DNA of 46,575 nucleotides from NCBI RefSeq assembly GCF_026151205.1, contig NW_026971801.1, positions 1-46,575 on the forward strand. The letters run 5' to 3'. Shown here in pieces: positions 19,983 to 34,100 of this stretch. The DNA is from Bolinopsis microptera. Its lineage: Eukaryota > Ctenophora > Tentaculata > Lobata > Bolinopsidae. The position numbers were made by a program, and so were the translations under genes. Positions within the stretch are counted from its first letter, which is position 1; each line of letters opens with the position of its first letter. The notes under the pieces were generated by a model. That model saw only the letters and a program-made list of their open reading frames with translations, ran no database searches and was not told where the DNA came from.

Positions 19983-22385
19983 GACGCAAAGATTGGCAAG
20001 GCTAATAAACGTGATAGGATAAAATTGGGAGTCTAATCCACTAGAGGGGTTAGTTTTTTGGGGGACCTTTCTTCTAATTGGCCAACAACGATCTGTATTT
20101 AGTTTTAAGTATTGGGTATTTCTTACTCCATTTTCGCGTGCTTCATATTATGGTACCAACGAACATTTTTTTTTCAGATCTGGATTTTACTATTTTATAG
20201 TTAAATTATATGGGCCAGTTACAAATATTTTTCTTATAGTGTGTGCACCTTTGAACGTTTAAAAAGGTTCTTTTACATTGCAAATTTGAATCTTGGACAT
20301 GGTGGGGTATCCTTTGTTTTGGAATAAAAATATTTTCGCCCTATTCTGTTCTACCAAAAAATTTTTCGTGATATGGGTTCTTCCAGTCCCCCACCCCCCT
20401 CGGCCACACGAGTTTCTTTTGTACATTTAATAAGGGCTTATTTTCGGCTGCCTGGGGGGGGTTGGAACAGTTGCGTCCTTTTCTCAACCCGATCTTAGAT
20501 TTCATAGGTTTACCCATTGGGGCCCCGGGCCTTTGGGAAGATGATTTCAATAAATGGAAAACTGGCTTTAAAAATATATACGGGGACAAATTTTGGCGTT
20601 GACCCCCCTATTTTATCTGAAAATCCATTTTTTGACCTTCATTAATATTATGAGTACTTAGAGCCATTTTAGAATTACTATAGTGTACTGCTAGATTATC
20701 TGATCTCTGGGTTTTTTCAATTATTTTACTATTGATTGAAATTTGGAGGATTGGTTTTACTGTTGTCTTTTCCTTACCAATGACCCAACAGGTACTTTTT
20801 ATTGAAGTAATTTTGCCAGTTCTTAAGTGCGTTAAACCTAGGGCTAAAAAGCTATTGTTGGGCCCACTGGTGCACCACCATTGTATTTTTATAATGTAAT
20901 TTAACTTTGAAGTAGGATAGGGCCCCCCATTTCTTTCTGGTTTTGGGGTTGTAATAGCGTTCCGTGGGTATAGTTGATATCTTGGCCCCTTCCCAAAGTG
21001 TCGGTTTTCCTTTTATTTTCTGGTTTTTTGGGTGGTTATTTTCATAATTTTCAGCTTAAGGGAATCTTCGGCTAAAATGGATAATGGGGCCGCCGCTAAA
21101 CCAAACCTAACACGACGGTACCTTCCCCGGTCACTTACATCCTTTATGGTTCCTGGGGGGCCACTTGGGGAAATGTTTCGTTTATTTAATTATTTACCCT
21201 AATTTTAATTATATTGATTTTCCATATGGATGGAGAGTTTTTTCCTGGGAACCATTTGTTTATTGTTGAAGCATGTCGGTCTAGGTTGACTTGCTCTCGG
21301 AGGCTGAATTTTTTGACATGGGTATAACTTGGGTTCTGTTTACAGGTTTTTGTTATAGGTTTGTAGGCTGGTGAGCTGTGGATGCTGTTCCAATTCTTGA
21401 ACGTGGGCAGGAAGAATCTCAATTTTTTTATTTCATGCCAAGTTAAACATTCTGGTTACTTTACAAGGGATTTGTGGATTTGGCCATTGTTGGATTAAGG
21501 GATTTACTAGGGATGTAATATTTTGATTTGCTAGAATTGACATGATCAAGTTCTTTCATTGGTGTTGGATATTATGTAATTTAACGCTATGCTAACAAGA
21601 GGATTTAAATTTCCTGTTTGCTGTTCTTTTTTGTTTAGGTAAAAATTTTCTGAGACTTTTTTTATTGTTATCTTGTATTGTAACCCTATGCCTCAAGGTT
21701 GTTGCTTGTAGTTCGTTATTTCAGTGCGGATTTGTTAACAATTTAGGATGGGGGGTTTTTATTCTGTTCCATTTTTCTTTAGGATATTTTATTTGGAATT
21801 AGTGTTGGGACATCTTAAGTTAATGCTTTTCTAGGTATCCTTGTTCTCTTGGGGGACGTCTGTTTTTATGCGTTGAGAATTTATGCCGTTTTTGTGTTTT
21901 CCCTATCCATAAAACTTTAAATTGGGAGGACGGGTCCTCCCATTACCCCGTTATGTTTTCTTCCTTCAAGATTGCTTTGGGCAAAACCTCATATTATTTG
22001 GCCGGGCCGGGGGACGTTTTAGTGTTTTTCTAATCTTCATTCATATTGGGTCCTATGGTGCCCCAAACCGTTTTTAGTTCGTCAAGTATACCTCGTGGTG
22101 GTTTTGGTTTTAAAATTTGCTAGTTAAGACCATATAAAAACCGTTTAATCTTGGTTTTTGTAAGGGGGAAATATTTATCTTTAGGGGTAACTATTATTAT
22201 TGTTAGTTATGAGCATTGCCACGGGTGGGGGCATTCATATCTTTGAATGTCTTCCTTATTGTATTAACTACTCCCAAAGTTCTTTTGTCTTAGGGTTTGT
22301 TTAACCCTTTTATAAAAAACGGAAAATTATTAAACTAAACCGGGTATAATTTGTGGGGGATTTGGGGTTCTAACCCAACCTTCAA

Positions 22386-22399
22386 GGGGGGGGGGGGGG
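22386..22399. repeat. G homopolymer (14)
   Basis: Fourteen consecutive G. Probably length-inflated by the same process as other runs in this half of the window. Confidence 0.6.
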
Positions 22400-25300
22400 A
22401 CCCACTGCTATAAATCTTTAGTTATGGGGCCTATTTTTACACAATTAATTGGCGCCGTGGCCACATGCGAATATTTTCATTCCCACATTAACCCTGGCAA
22501 ATGTTTTTTCCAATGGGGTAATTTAGGGCACGTGGGGGACCCGAAGTGTTTATGTTTTTCATTGAATTTTTTTGTTTTGTGGGGGACGGAATCTTTTTAA
22601 TGTTTTTACAGCTTGATTGGTGGCACCACAAAACCCAATTTCCGTTAAGTCGGGATTAGCTTTGTTGTTATTTCCGTGGATGGGGGGCGCGTCCATAAAC
22701 AAGTGTCAAGGTATTAATAGTAATAAAAACCTCCGTTTTAGTCCGAGGGTGTTGCCAAAAGGGGGGAGTATTGTTACGTTGGGGGCAACAGGGGCATAAT
22801 ACAGAAAAAACATTTTCCTTTGTTCTGATTAATACTTAACTTCGGTAGAAGTGGGTTTTCCCCTTTAAATAAGGGGGGGGACTGTTATTCACGGGCACAC
22901 AAAAAAAGGGTTTCAATATCTGCCCTCGGAATCCACAGCCTGTTTTCTCATTTTATATTTCCATGGGTAGGGTTTTATGTAATTTTCGTGTCCAGGTTGT
23001 ATTGTTTTGGTCTAATACTCTATAATAAATGTTTATAAAAGAGGGGAAATTATTATTGGTGCACTATTGTTTTTACAGGAACGTGAATCAGTGGCTCATC
23101 CAGGGGAAGTTAGGAGGACTGGTGTTGGTTGTGTGTTAGGTGGGTGCATATTAATTCCAAGGGACGATTATGCAGTTTAGTGTTGAGATCTAATTAATAT
23201 ATCGGTTACATTCGGCAGGTTTTTCTCTTGCTCAAGGTTTGCTGTTCTCCGTACCATTCTGGGGCTTTTTTTTACATAAACCGTTGTCTTATATGTTGTA
23301 AGGATGGCTTTTAACTCGATTTTTTAATTGCATTATTTTTTGTATGGAGGCAATTGGTTTATTGACCTTACTGTTGCTGTGGACCCTATGGCTGGGGGGA
23401 GTTTTAGGCCTTTTAGGTTACTTTATATTGGAATTTAATTTTTCTTCCGTAGTTTTCATGTTTTCCGGCTTTTTCAAAAAATAATCATAATTCTTCTTCA
23501 CCTTGTTCACCTGGGTCAATTAATATTTGTTTGCAATTTGCATTAACTTAGGAGCAAACAGTGGATATCTGGAAAAACAGTTTTGAAAACCTTTTTTTTA
23601 ATGCCCCCATTTTGACATAATCCCACACCGGCTTCGTTTCAAAAATTGAACGGTAGCACTAAACAACATTTTCCAGGTTGTATTGGGGGGGGAGAAACAG
23701 TGTTGCAAATTGGAGGGCTCCTGTAATTTTAAAAGGTTTGAGACTCTTTGTTTCAAGGGCTAACTGTTTATAGGTTAGTATTACAGTATTGGATGGCAAC
23801 CGGTGCAACCCCCAAAGAGGGTTTTTATAAGTTTAATAGTATTCAAACAAGTGTGCGTGTTTTTTCCTTGTTTTGTTTTTTTGTAAGCTTGTAAAAGCAT
23901 TGCATATGGTCGAGGTGGGGACTTTTTTAAATTAATACATTTCCATTTATATAATATATCCAATTTAAATAGGGATTTGCGGGTTTAACTAAGGTAGTAC
24001 CCGGGCCTTCCCCCCATTAAACGTTTCACACTTAACATATGGATGTGGAGAAGCACATGGAGGTTTTTGCTTACTTTTTCCTTGTTCGTCTGTGGGGTTT
24101 AGGGGGGGCTCTGTTGGCCCCTGGGGTGGGGTCCTCTTACCAAATTTTAACATGGGGGGGTCAAAGGGCGGGGGGGACATTCTTCTTAAATTGGTTAGCC
24201 TGGCCTAAGTGGGGGCCTTCTATCTGGAGACACCACTGGACACGGGAGGTCATTTCCACAAGGGGGACCAGTGTTTTCCTTTTTGATACAGTAAACTCTT
24301 ATATAAAGTATTAAACGTTCAACCGGTTTGGGTTCAAAATCGGTATCTCCATGGAAATAAATCTAAAGGGTTTTTGAGGGGGTTGTTTTGTGCCTAATTG
24401 TGGTCGGTTTGCACCAAACAGTGGCCCTGGGCATGTCATTTTTTTTTAGATTGCCAATAAAATAGGCCCCTAGGCAAAAACGTGTTGGGACACCACGGGG
24501 GGGGGACTCATAACAAATAGGGGGGACGGGGGAATTGTTCCCAGCGCTTTTAATTTTTCCGTATTTGAGTGTAAATTGTATTTAGTCGTTATGTTTGCCA
24601 CATTGGAAATTGCAATTAGTGTACCCCAAATGGGGGGAGTTTTTTGCCCTCTCCCCGCTTTTCTTTTTGTTTTTGCCGTTCTTATGTTGTGCTGTTTCTC
24701 AGTCGTGTTCATTACGCTTCAGTATTGGGGTCCTGGATTTTATTAGTTTCCATTCGAGTTTAACATTTTTATAGACCTCAAGAAACTGGTATTAGAATTT
24801 GTTTTGTGTTGGTTTAATTAGTTTTTAAATGTCTTTTATTTTATTGATTTATAGTGTAAAGTTTATGTCAATAAATATGAATTTTTTACATTCGTAACGA
24901 TTTATTAGTTAAATTTGTATTCGGAAGGCCATAAATTACATAGTAAATTGCAATGATTTTGAATTCTAATCCATTTGTAAATCACACACGCTTTAAACAT
25001 ATTCCTATATCCACAAAAATAATTCCTAATAGGATAATTAAAGCGGAGAACTTAGTGATGGGGTACTTTTCAAAATAAAGGCTCATTTTTCTTTTTTTCT
25101 TTTATAGGGTTTTGTTTAATAAATATTTGCAGGTTTCATGATTTTGTTTGGGGGAGTTAAATATGATTCAGCTGTATAATCATTCGGATTATGCTTACCT
25201 GCTTAATGTTTTCACCTAACGATTGGTTGGTGTAATCTTTCTCATTGGTGGGGGGGACCTATTTATAGCCTTTTTCAGGTCGGGTTCCAGAACCGGGACT

Positions 25301-28300
25301 GGTCCTTAAAACGAATTTGGACCCCACGGATTCTCTGTTCATTCTCAATCTAGGCTATCTGGGAATAATATCCACGTACATCTCAACCCACAATTTCACT
25401 ATTTTAATTACTCAACTTTTTATCAATTATAATTATTAACATTATTCAATTTTCAAACGGGCCAGGGTTGGAAATTGTTTGTTTTCTTATATTTTCCAAA
25501 ATCAAACATCTTCAAATTGAAAGCGCATTCTTTCAATCTCAAAGCTGCTGTTTAAAAAAATGGCTTGCCTTAAACTTTTTCCGGAAACTTTACATGGGTT
25601 TTTTAGGTAACATAGTGATGGGGGGGGGACTATTTTATGAAAATTAGTGTGGGGGGGAAATAATGTGGAAATAAAAACACTGATACTTCTCACTTGGGAG
25701 GGGTCATTTGAATGAACCACTCCCCCAAAATTTGAAACACCATGCATAAAAACGGTTTTGAAAAGTGGGGTTTCATAAACCAGGGTTCCACGCACGGAAA
25801 TTTCCGAGCTAAATTGTGCTCCCTTTCTGAACTGTTTAATTTTAGGGGAAAAAGTGGAAGCAATTTTTCTTTAATTTAAATTATTCCTTTTAAGTCTTCT
25901 TGGATTTATTCTCATGGCGTCCAGGAGCCAAAGAATTGGGTGGGAACAAAGTGGGAAAATTACTGTGGTAAAGGATTGGATTTGGCGTATATTTTACACG
26001 ATTGTGGGAACCTAGCTTTCCCATTTTTGTGTATTTTTAATAATACCATAAACATCTTCAAAATCCCCACATGTGCTCAGGCTTGTGGGGAAATGGTTCA
26101 TTGCCCCACTGCTAAAAAAACCTGGTCAGAGGTTTAATCTTAGGTTTTAAAGGGGGGTACAGGGACCCCATTTAAGTCGATTATTAGAGGCATATTCAGA
26201 TGGACCTTTTCCCGTTCATCTTTACCATTCCTGTTGTATTGAAAGGATTGTGATTATCGAGTAGGGAATTTCGCACAAAATTATTTCCAAACGCACAGGA
26301 ATTTTTTCTAAATTTTGGGTATTGGGTTGGGGCTGGGCCAATGTCCGGACCTCACTATTGATTTATCGGAATTCTATTCGCAATTTTATTATTAGTTTTT
26401 CATGGCATTTTTTGCCGTTTAAAAAAAATATATATCTTTCTGATAGGGTCCCACCCGGAATGGGCAGGTATATTAATAAAATTAATTAATATTCATTTAG
26501 GTAAGTAAAGTAATAAATTTGACTATACTTGTTTACTACGCATTCTACAACAAACCACATAACCAAAAAAATAAAAATAAATTGGACCCGGTGGGGCCAC
26601 TATTGGAAGCAGAATGGTATTTCATTATTTTTCTAAACTTAAATTTGGAAAATTATTAAAATTATCTTATTCGTTTTAATTTTAAATTAGGGGCCAATTT
26701 TATGGATTTTGATTTTATGGTGAAATTATTTTATTCCCACCAACAAAGTCAATAAAATAACCATGGATCGCAACCGGGGGCCATTTTCTTCTTTGCCCCA
26801 CTATTTTATTTTGTGACATACCCATTCTTTTCGTTATGAATGCTTCTAACACTTCTGATGTGAGTTTTAGAAAGAAATTTCGTGCAGGTTTACAATAGAG
26901 GCCGGCAAATTGTTATTAAATGGCATTCTATTTATTGCAAGCGCTTAAGTGGGCCGTTGCCTCCAGTTCGGTTTACATGATTTTAACATGCATAACCGTT
27001 CTGTTTATAGTATTTTTTCCCCTTAAGGGGGGATAATAATGTCAGCCCCACTTTTAATTTTTTCAGTTGGGAATCCTCCGTTTTATTTACACGGTAATGG
27101 GCCTCGCTAATTTTGGTATGTTCAAGGTCCAGTATTTTCGTTTGATACCATGGCTTTTTTTTTTTTTTTGGACATTTGCAGATAATAAAATTATTGGCCT
27201 TTAGTTATAATATTGAATTTTTTTAAGGGTCTTGGGGTTACCCAAGTATTTAATGTGGTGCCCCAACGTGCCCCAGTTAGAGTGTACGTGGTTTCAAGTT
27301 GGAACTAGGTATTATAATGTGGTTCTTTATTTTCTTGGTTCACTAGTTTCGTGGTTCCACATTTTTTCATTTTTTCCCTTGGATTTCGTCGTAACATTAT
27401 CTTGGGGGGGGATCCATGCAAAATTTGGATATAGTTGTGCTTGTTAGGGTATATATTTGTATTATGTTTTACTTTTAGTTGTTTGTCCTTTTATTTTGCT
27501 CTATGTGGGAGTAGGCAGCTAACACATAGTTCCGCCTTCCTTATTCTCGTGTGTAAAGGTTGGCTTTTATAATGGCGGTTTTACTTACTTTTCCTAATTT
27601 CGTCTATTTTAAAATGGCCATTAAATCATTTTTTTTGGGTTAAATAATATCGGTTGCCATTTGCTTTGTCTGGTACAAAATATTATTTTACCACCAAAAT
27701 TGCCATGTTTTTGATATTAGGGATCCTTTTTTTAAATCTAATATCGATTTTGATTGTAAGGGGGTTCCATCCAAAAAAACATATCTGTATATCGTGTTTC
27801 TAAACAGTTCCAGATTCAGTTATATTTTTCAATTTTATTTATGGAATTGCTGTTGAACTAGCGGGCTTGCGTTGGTATATATGGTTGTATCCTAGGCTCA
27901 AGAGGGCATGTTTTTAATTTTTAAAAAAGTTTTAAATATTCTTCAGTTTTTTACTGCTTATAACTGCGGGGGGACCATCGGTGTCGGGGAATCTTTTAAA
28001 GCGTCCATTATTCCAAATTGAGAAAACACTTAAAACCGATATCGGGGTATTCATTATTTAAAAATTGGTTTAACTTAAATCAACTTTAATTCCTCTTTGT
28101 ATAATAACGTATGTTGTATTAAGTATTTCATGTAATTTTAACCTTTCTTCATTATTTAAATGCCTACTTCATTTAAAAATGAAGTTTCTTATGGGTTAAC
28201 TTGTTTTTATATCTTTTGATGGTGTTCGCTTTTTGATTGGTTTTTGAAAATAAAACTGAATCTTTGGGTTTTTGAGTTTATCTGTTATGGGCATTAAATA

Positions 28301-28899
28301 GCTGTTGTATAAAATTTCTCCTACTTATTAAATAATTATTATTTAAACATAATCTTCGTGGGCGCCAAGGGTGACTTCCCGGGTGGGGTTGGTAGGTTTC
28401 AGTTGGGGGTTTTGGTTCGGGATTTTAAGTCGATATTTTTTTCTTTTTCATGGGGGTGGGGGGGGGACTTTACGTGGGTAGTGTGGGTCATCGCAGAAAG
28501 CTTTCTAAAAAACGGCCTGTTTTCCACATAAGGGCGAAGGGGTGAGGGACTGTCATAATTAGCGGTGACGCTAGGGAATTTATTCTTTTCAGGAAAAGAT
28601 TGTTCCATGCAATCAAACGAAATTTTCCCAAAATCTTGCATCTTACTTCTGGAAATTAACTGATTGGGAATTTTTCTAAACAATCTAATACTGATTTTGC
28701 TTGGGCGGATCTTGAAGATATTGATTTGGATTAGAAAAACCAAAGTTTTTTCTAAATTTCATCCGATCTTTACTTTATTCAGGTTTTTCTGGATCATAAA
28801 AATAGGGTTCAATCTTTTAGGTCGGACGTCGCAAAACCAACCTGTATTGATTTATGGAAAGTTGAGGAATTTTTATTGGTTTGTTATTACCTTACAAAT

Positions 28900-28914
28900 G
28901 GGGGGGGGGGGGGG
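28900..28914. repeat. G homopolymer (15)
   Basis: Fifteen consecutive G followed by TGGGG. Likely an inflated run. Confidence 0.6.
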
Positions 28915-30295
28915 TGGGGAGTTTTGGTAGGTTGCCCTAAAAATGTTCTGACTCCAGTATTATAATAGGTATTCACTTTGCCGGGAGTATGGAGTGGTAC
29001 TTAATCTTTGGGTTTCGTGGTAGAATTATTTCCTTTGAAAGGGGCTCGGATTGGTACCATCAGTGGGTGGTGCTTTTTCATAATTTGGGGGGACGTTTTA
29101 AAACTTTTTTTTAGTTTTGGATCGTTTGGATTTTTTCTTGAGTTTTCTGTTTTGGGGTGCCATCGCTGTGGACTTTCAATTGGCTCTGGTTCTTGGGAAT
29201 ATAACTTTTTCCCGTTTTTTAAACATACTGGTGTCTGGTAGGGTTTTTGTGACTGAAAATGTGAAGGATACGATATTATTTTTATTTGTTTCGGGTTTTT
29301 AATATTGCTACGATGACACAATGTGGCAGTTTTTTTACTTGGTGTCAGGGGGGCGGGACTTCCCCATCGTTATGACGTAAAATGTATTTGTGACGGCCGA
29401 CGGTTTCTGTTATTTTTTTCCAATCGGTGATACTGACATTATTTAAAGTCTTGCCATACCAAATAAAAATTTTACCCGACTTATATCGGATACGGGCATT
29501 TTAAAAACTGTAATAAACCTTGCCTTTGGGCATTCAGGAGAATTTTCAATTTTCAAAAATTTGTTTTTGTAGGGATTACATAAAATTTTTCATAAAAACT
29601 CCATTTATGAGAATTCAATAGTTGGTGGGGGGGGATGGGGACGTTTAATCCAAATTAAAAAAGAAAATCGGGGACCGTGGGATTTTCACAAAAATTATTT
29701 TCTGATATACTATTTTCACTACATCTGGTCGATTTTTATCATCCCCGTGGTTTTAAAGTATAAAATAATCGCGACATTTAAACCCCCATAAGTATCTCCC
29801 AACGCCATCAATGGTTATAAATCCCCTCTGGATGTCAGGTAATTAGGGTATCTTGACCAGTGTCCCGCGGTTCTATGACAACCCCCCACTATGGGAGGAC
29901 CCCTGACTAAGAAAACTGCATATCAGGTAAAAAGGATGTTACAGTAGTATGGGCCTCCCGGAGCCTCCCCTGAAGGGCCACGGGGGGCCTTTTGGCTTGT
30001 GTCTTGGTTGTGGGGGGGTGTGTTTTTGTGGGTGGGTTTACTTATACTTTTCTTGGTTTTTAATATTTTTATGTAATGTAATAATTTCCACCCAGTGGTG
30101 ATTTTATTTGATTGTAAACGGGGCCATCTTACTATTATTAGTATTAAACAGGTTATGGTTGCTGGCCCCATGCCTGGACAGGATAGTGGCTTCAAGGGAC
30201 CCCACTTAAAAATTTCGAGGGGGTTTATAAGGGACAGTTTTTGGCCACATATTTTTGGCATTTTAGGGCGGTTGTTCCAAAAGAGAGGGGTTTAT

Positions 30296-30314
30296 GGGGG
30301 GGGGGGGGGGGGGG
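30296..30314. repeat. G homopolymer (19)
   Basis: Nineteen consecutive G, among the longest pure G runs in the window. Likely an inflated run. Confidence 0.6.
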
Positions 30315-30944
30315 CCTACGACTGTGGTCTTAATGGTTGTCTTTACAGTTTTTTTCCAAGGGATAGTTGGTGTCCCAAAAAAAGAATAATTTCGGGATTA
30401 TATAATTCAAGAGTTTCTTCAATGGTCTTTTGAAAGGCCACCTTTTGTCACGGAAAAAGCGGGGCGGTTTTAATGCCTCCAACCACATGTTATAATTTCA
30501 GGGCGGATATCTTACGGGTCTGTTTTTTTCTGATCATTTTGGTCCAGAGGTATTCTGCAATCCGTTCCTCTACAAAAACCTGGCTGGTCAGGTCTCTTCT
30601 GGGGACCACTTTTCTTTTATTGGCTAAATTTCTTCTGTGCCTAGAATCGGGGAGGGGACTCCTTGTTGGTGTTTACATTTCTCTCGCTTTCGGTAAGATT
30701 TGTGGGAAAGCTCCTTCAATTTAATTCAATTCAATTATCACAATGTTTTAGGTTTTTTGTGGATGGGAAACGTACATATTTGGCTTTTCTATTATATTTT
30801 AATTCTATTTTTATCGAGTTCCATGGACCATTATACTTATTACTAGTGGGGAAACTGGAATTTAAATACTTTGTTTTTTTTGGGCCAAGAGGTTTGTCAA
30901 CTAATGACTTAATTGTGTTTTTTTTTGAATAGGGGGGGCTTATA

Positions 30945-31110
30945 GTTAGGCCTAGGTGGTAAGGGGAGCATCCGCCTTCTGGGCGGCTGGATTTGGTCCT
31001 GGGGGGTTCGAATTCCCCAGTTGTTTCACCTAGGTCTAGGGGATGTAGCTTATTGGATTGCCGGTTGGGATCTATCGCAACTTCTTACCTCGGTTCGGGT
31101 GGACTCAAAG
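30945..31110 (+). repeat. Degraded tRNA-derived SINE-like element
   Basis: The segment reads like a tRNA-derived SINE head with inflated runs. GGCCTAGGTGGTAAGG is box-A-like, and GCATCCGCC-TTCTG-GGCGG is a 5 bp anticodon-arm-like stem. CTGGGG-GGTTCGAATT-CCCCAG is a T-arm with a box B (GGTTCGAAT). GGCCTAGGTG (about 30949-30958) and CACCTAGGTC (about 31027-31036) form an outer inverted pair. A second box-A-like TGTAGCTTATTGG (about 31045) and a CGGTTCGGG (about 31091) follow, suggesting a tandem or composite unit. This vocabulary resembles SINEs of molluscs and other lophotrochozoans, from memory only. A tRNA pseudogene is the alternative. Confidence 0.4.
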
Positions 31111-34100
31111 CTGTGGATTTTAAATTGGAGGGTTAAATAATGAAGAGGGGGCCCCAGGGGGTCCTGGTTGCAAAGTTCAAGAAAAATACTTCCTTTTACG
31201 TGATAACCCCTTCTGTGGCCAATTACTGTTAAACCATTAGTACCTATTATAATCTATTAATTTAAAAAACTAATTATATAAATTTTGTAATCAACCAAAA
31301 AGGGGCCACCATTTTCTTAGACCCCCACCTTCCATTTTAATTTCTTCTAATATACAATTTGTTTACCGTAGTTTAAATAAACAATAGTTGGGGACCTTTC
31401 TTTAGTGGAAGCCTACAATTAAGTTTGCTTTTCTATGGCGGATTTCTCCGTCAAGTTGCCAGAAAAATGAGTTATTATCGCCTATCGGTCCTTAGGTTGT
31501 TTGGCTGTTTTGAAAAAAAACCCATTTTGGGGACAGATTAGGAAAAAGAAAATAAAAACAAAAAGGGTACCCCCTTTAAAAAGGTACTGGGTATTGGTTC
31601 TGGTTATTGTCCTGAAAATCGGGTATGTTACTTATTATTATACTGAAGGTTGTAATAATTCATAGTTTTAATAATCTAAGTTTGTACTTTTGATAATTCT
31701 TACTTGTTAATTATCTAGTCAAATTGATTTTTATAATACTTTTTACAAGTTATGGAGTTAGAACATACTTACTTTAAAAATTTTTTGTTTAAACTTACAA
31801 CTTCATTCTAATTTTTCTCACAGTTATGGGGGAGTAATATGTTACATTTTCTGTATTATCTGCTTCGGGGACTTTAACTGGTTATGCTCTTAATTAGTTT
31901 CTGTTTACTACTTAGGTATTTTAATTGCTTGTATAATTTGTATTAAACGAATAAACGGGCCGCTTTACCTTCACATGTACGTTTTTCAATAACCGCAACT
32001 AATAAAATTGTTTTGGGCTATATTTATTTGCTTTTCTGTTGGCCGGAGGAAGGTAATAAATAAAAAAGGGTGCCATCGTTTTCCCTTCAGGAATTAATGG
32101 TCAAAATAATGGGCAGCTATACCCAGTAAAACCCTTACTGTCAGGGGAAATTGTTGTTTTAAACTCATATTTTTTTACGGTCACAATCTTAGGTAATACC
32201 ATAATAAATAACGATCAGCTTTATTGTTCTAAAGGAATATTTTTTTTTTTAGATAAGTTTCCTAAATGGGATTTGGTCGCCTAACGTGGATTTTATTTGT
32301 TGTGGCTATGTGACTGGTTGTTTATTGTATAATACATGTGGTATCTTACTTGTTCGGGGATTATGGTTAATTTCCATCATTAGTACTGTAAAAATATATT
32401 TTAATGTTAATTAATATCTGTTTTCCCCAGGGGGACTATTCCCAGGGGTGAGGATTATTTAAGAAGGTTATTAGTTAATATTACTTTTAGTGGTTTAGTT
32501 AACCAAATTTTTGTGGGGGCTTCTTATTTTTTACATAGCATCTTATTTGTAAATCGGGTATGGATATTGGAAAAATTTAAGTAAAATAAGTATTTCCACT
32601 TATTAGCTTTAATTGGTTTTTTAGTATGGGTCTTGTTTACATGCGGCTGGTGTAACATGTGAAATCTTATAAAAAATTTCAAATTGGATGTATTATTGTT
32701 TATTGAAAGAAGGGTTTACCTTTTATTACAACAACAATTTTGAGAGGTTATCGGTTCCGGTTAATCGTAATTGGGGGTTTTCCATTAAACGTGTAAAATA
32801 TTACAATCTTGTGACGCTAAAACAATCAATTTTTTTAATTATTGGGCCCCAACAACTTGATCAGTTTGTGAGTTTAGTTGGCCCAAAAAGATTTGGTGAG
32901 CCCCAATTTTTGACTTGGAACTCGTTTGCATCCCAGGGACTTATTCTTATATGTTTGGTATGAATTTATTGGATGTTCTGAAGAAATCAAAAAAAATTGG
33001 TATCCTTTCAGTAACCAATATAAACTCATATTATTAACTTTTATGGAATGATGAAATTACCATTTACTACTTTGGTGTTTGGTAAACTTTAACTTTAAAC
33101 CTTTAAAGTTATTGCCCCCCAGGGGCAGGCTAGTTATTCTAATGGTTCACCTTGTTTGACCCAATTTATGTATGGGGTAATAAAAAACCATTTTCTACCC
33201 AATCTTTTGTCTACTCGGGAACGGTAGTGCTGGGTCCAGGGGAATAAACCTCTTGGTATGGTTAGCTAAAGAAAAGCTATTAGCAAAATTGGTTTTTTTC
33301 TTGGCCAAAATGTCATATTTTATTCTTTAATAAATTGTAAAACATAATGACTAAGCCATGTAATACATGTATTTGTCTGTAATACGTTCGGTTTTAGGGG
33401 GTCTAGGTGCTGGTTGGGTGTCTTTAAATTTAATGGATATATTTAATGTTGTGGCCGGGGAAAGTTATTGTGGCAACCGTTAGTTACAGGGGGGTGTTTT
33501 CAACTGTTTCCACTTTGTTTCCCGTGTTCACGAGTACATTTGGAAAACTCCACGGTTTAATAGTTTTGTTAGATTTCCATTTTGTGAAAAAAACAGGAAA
33601 ACCCAACTATATTTTGCTCTTATTTATTTCGTGATAAAAATCGGCTTTTCATTATTTCCTTTTGTTATCTGGGACCACTTCCCCAGGAATGTTTTTTTTC
33701 CCAGATTTTCAAATATTTTTACCCGATTCTCTTGAAAAATTTTCCGTAAGTTATTTTGCTGCCAAAGGTGCGTTCAAATTTTGGCTTTTGTGCATCGAAT
33801 GAAGGGGAAAATTTTGGGTTTAAGCTGGAACATATGATTTCCAATGGGCGGTAGCTCCTAACTTTTATCTCAAAGAATTGGGAATTATTCGAGAAAAAAT
33901 TCTTTCCACTTTCATGGTCTTACAAAAACATAAAATCCATTGCCCAATTTCTTTGGGTTTTTCTGCTTTGGCAATTACAGAAAAATTGGGACTATAATGT
34001 CATTTATGGAATTCCACAATCTCTTGAGGAATTCATAATTTGTTAATTTGATTAAGGATGTAATTTAGGGTTTTGGCCTGATGTAAGGATTTGGGGCTTG

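Noticed and set aside
30945-31036. Functional tRNA gene
   Set aside because: No canonical D-arm, an irregular anticodon loop and a variable region of wrong length. A SINE head or pseudogene fits better.
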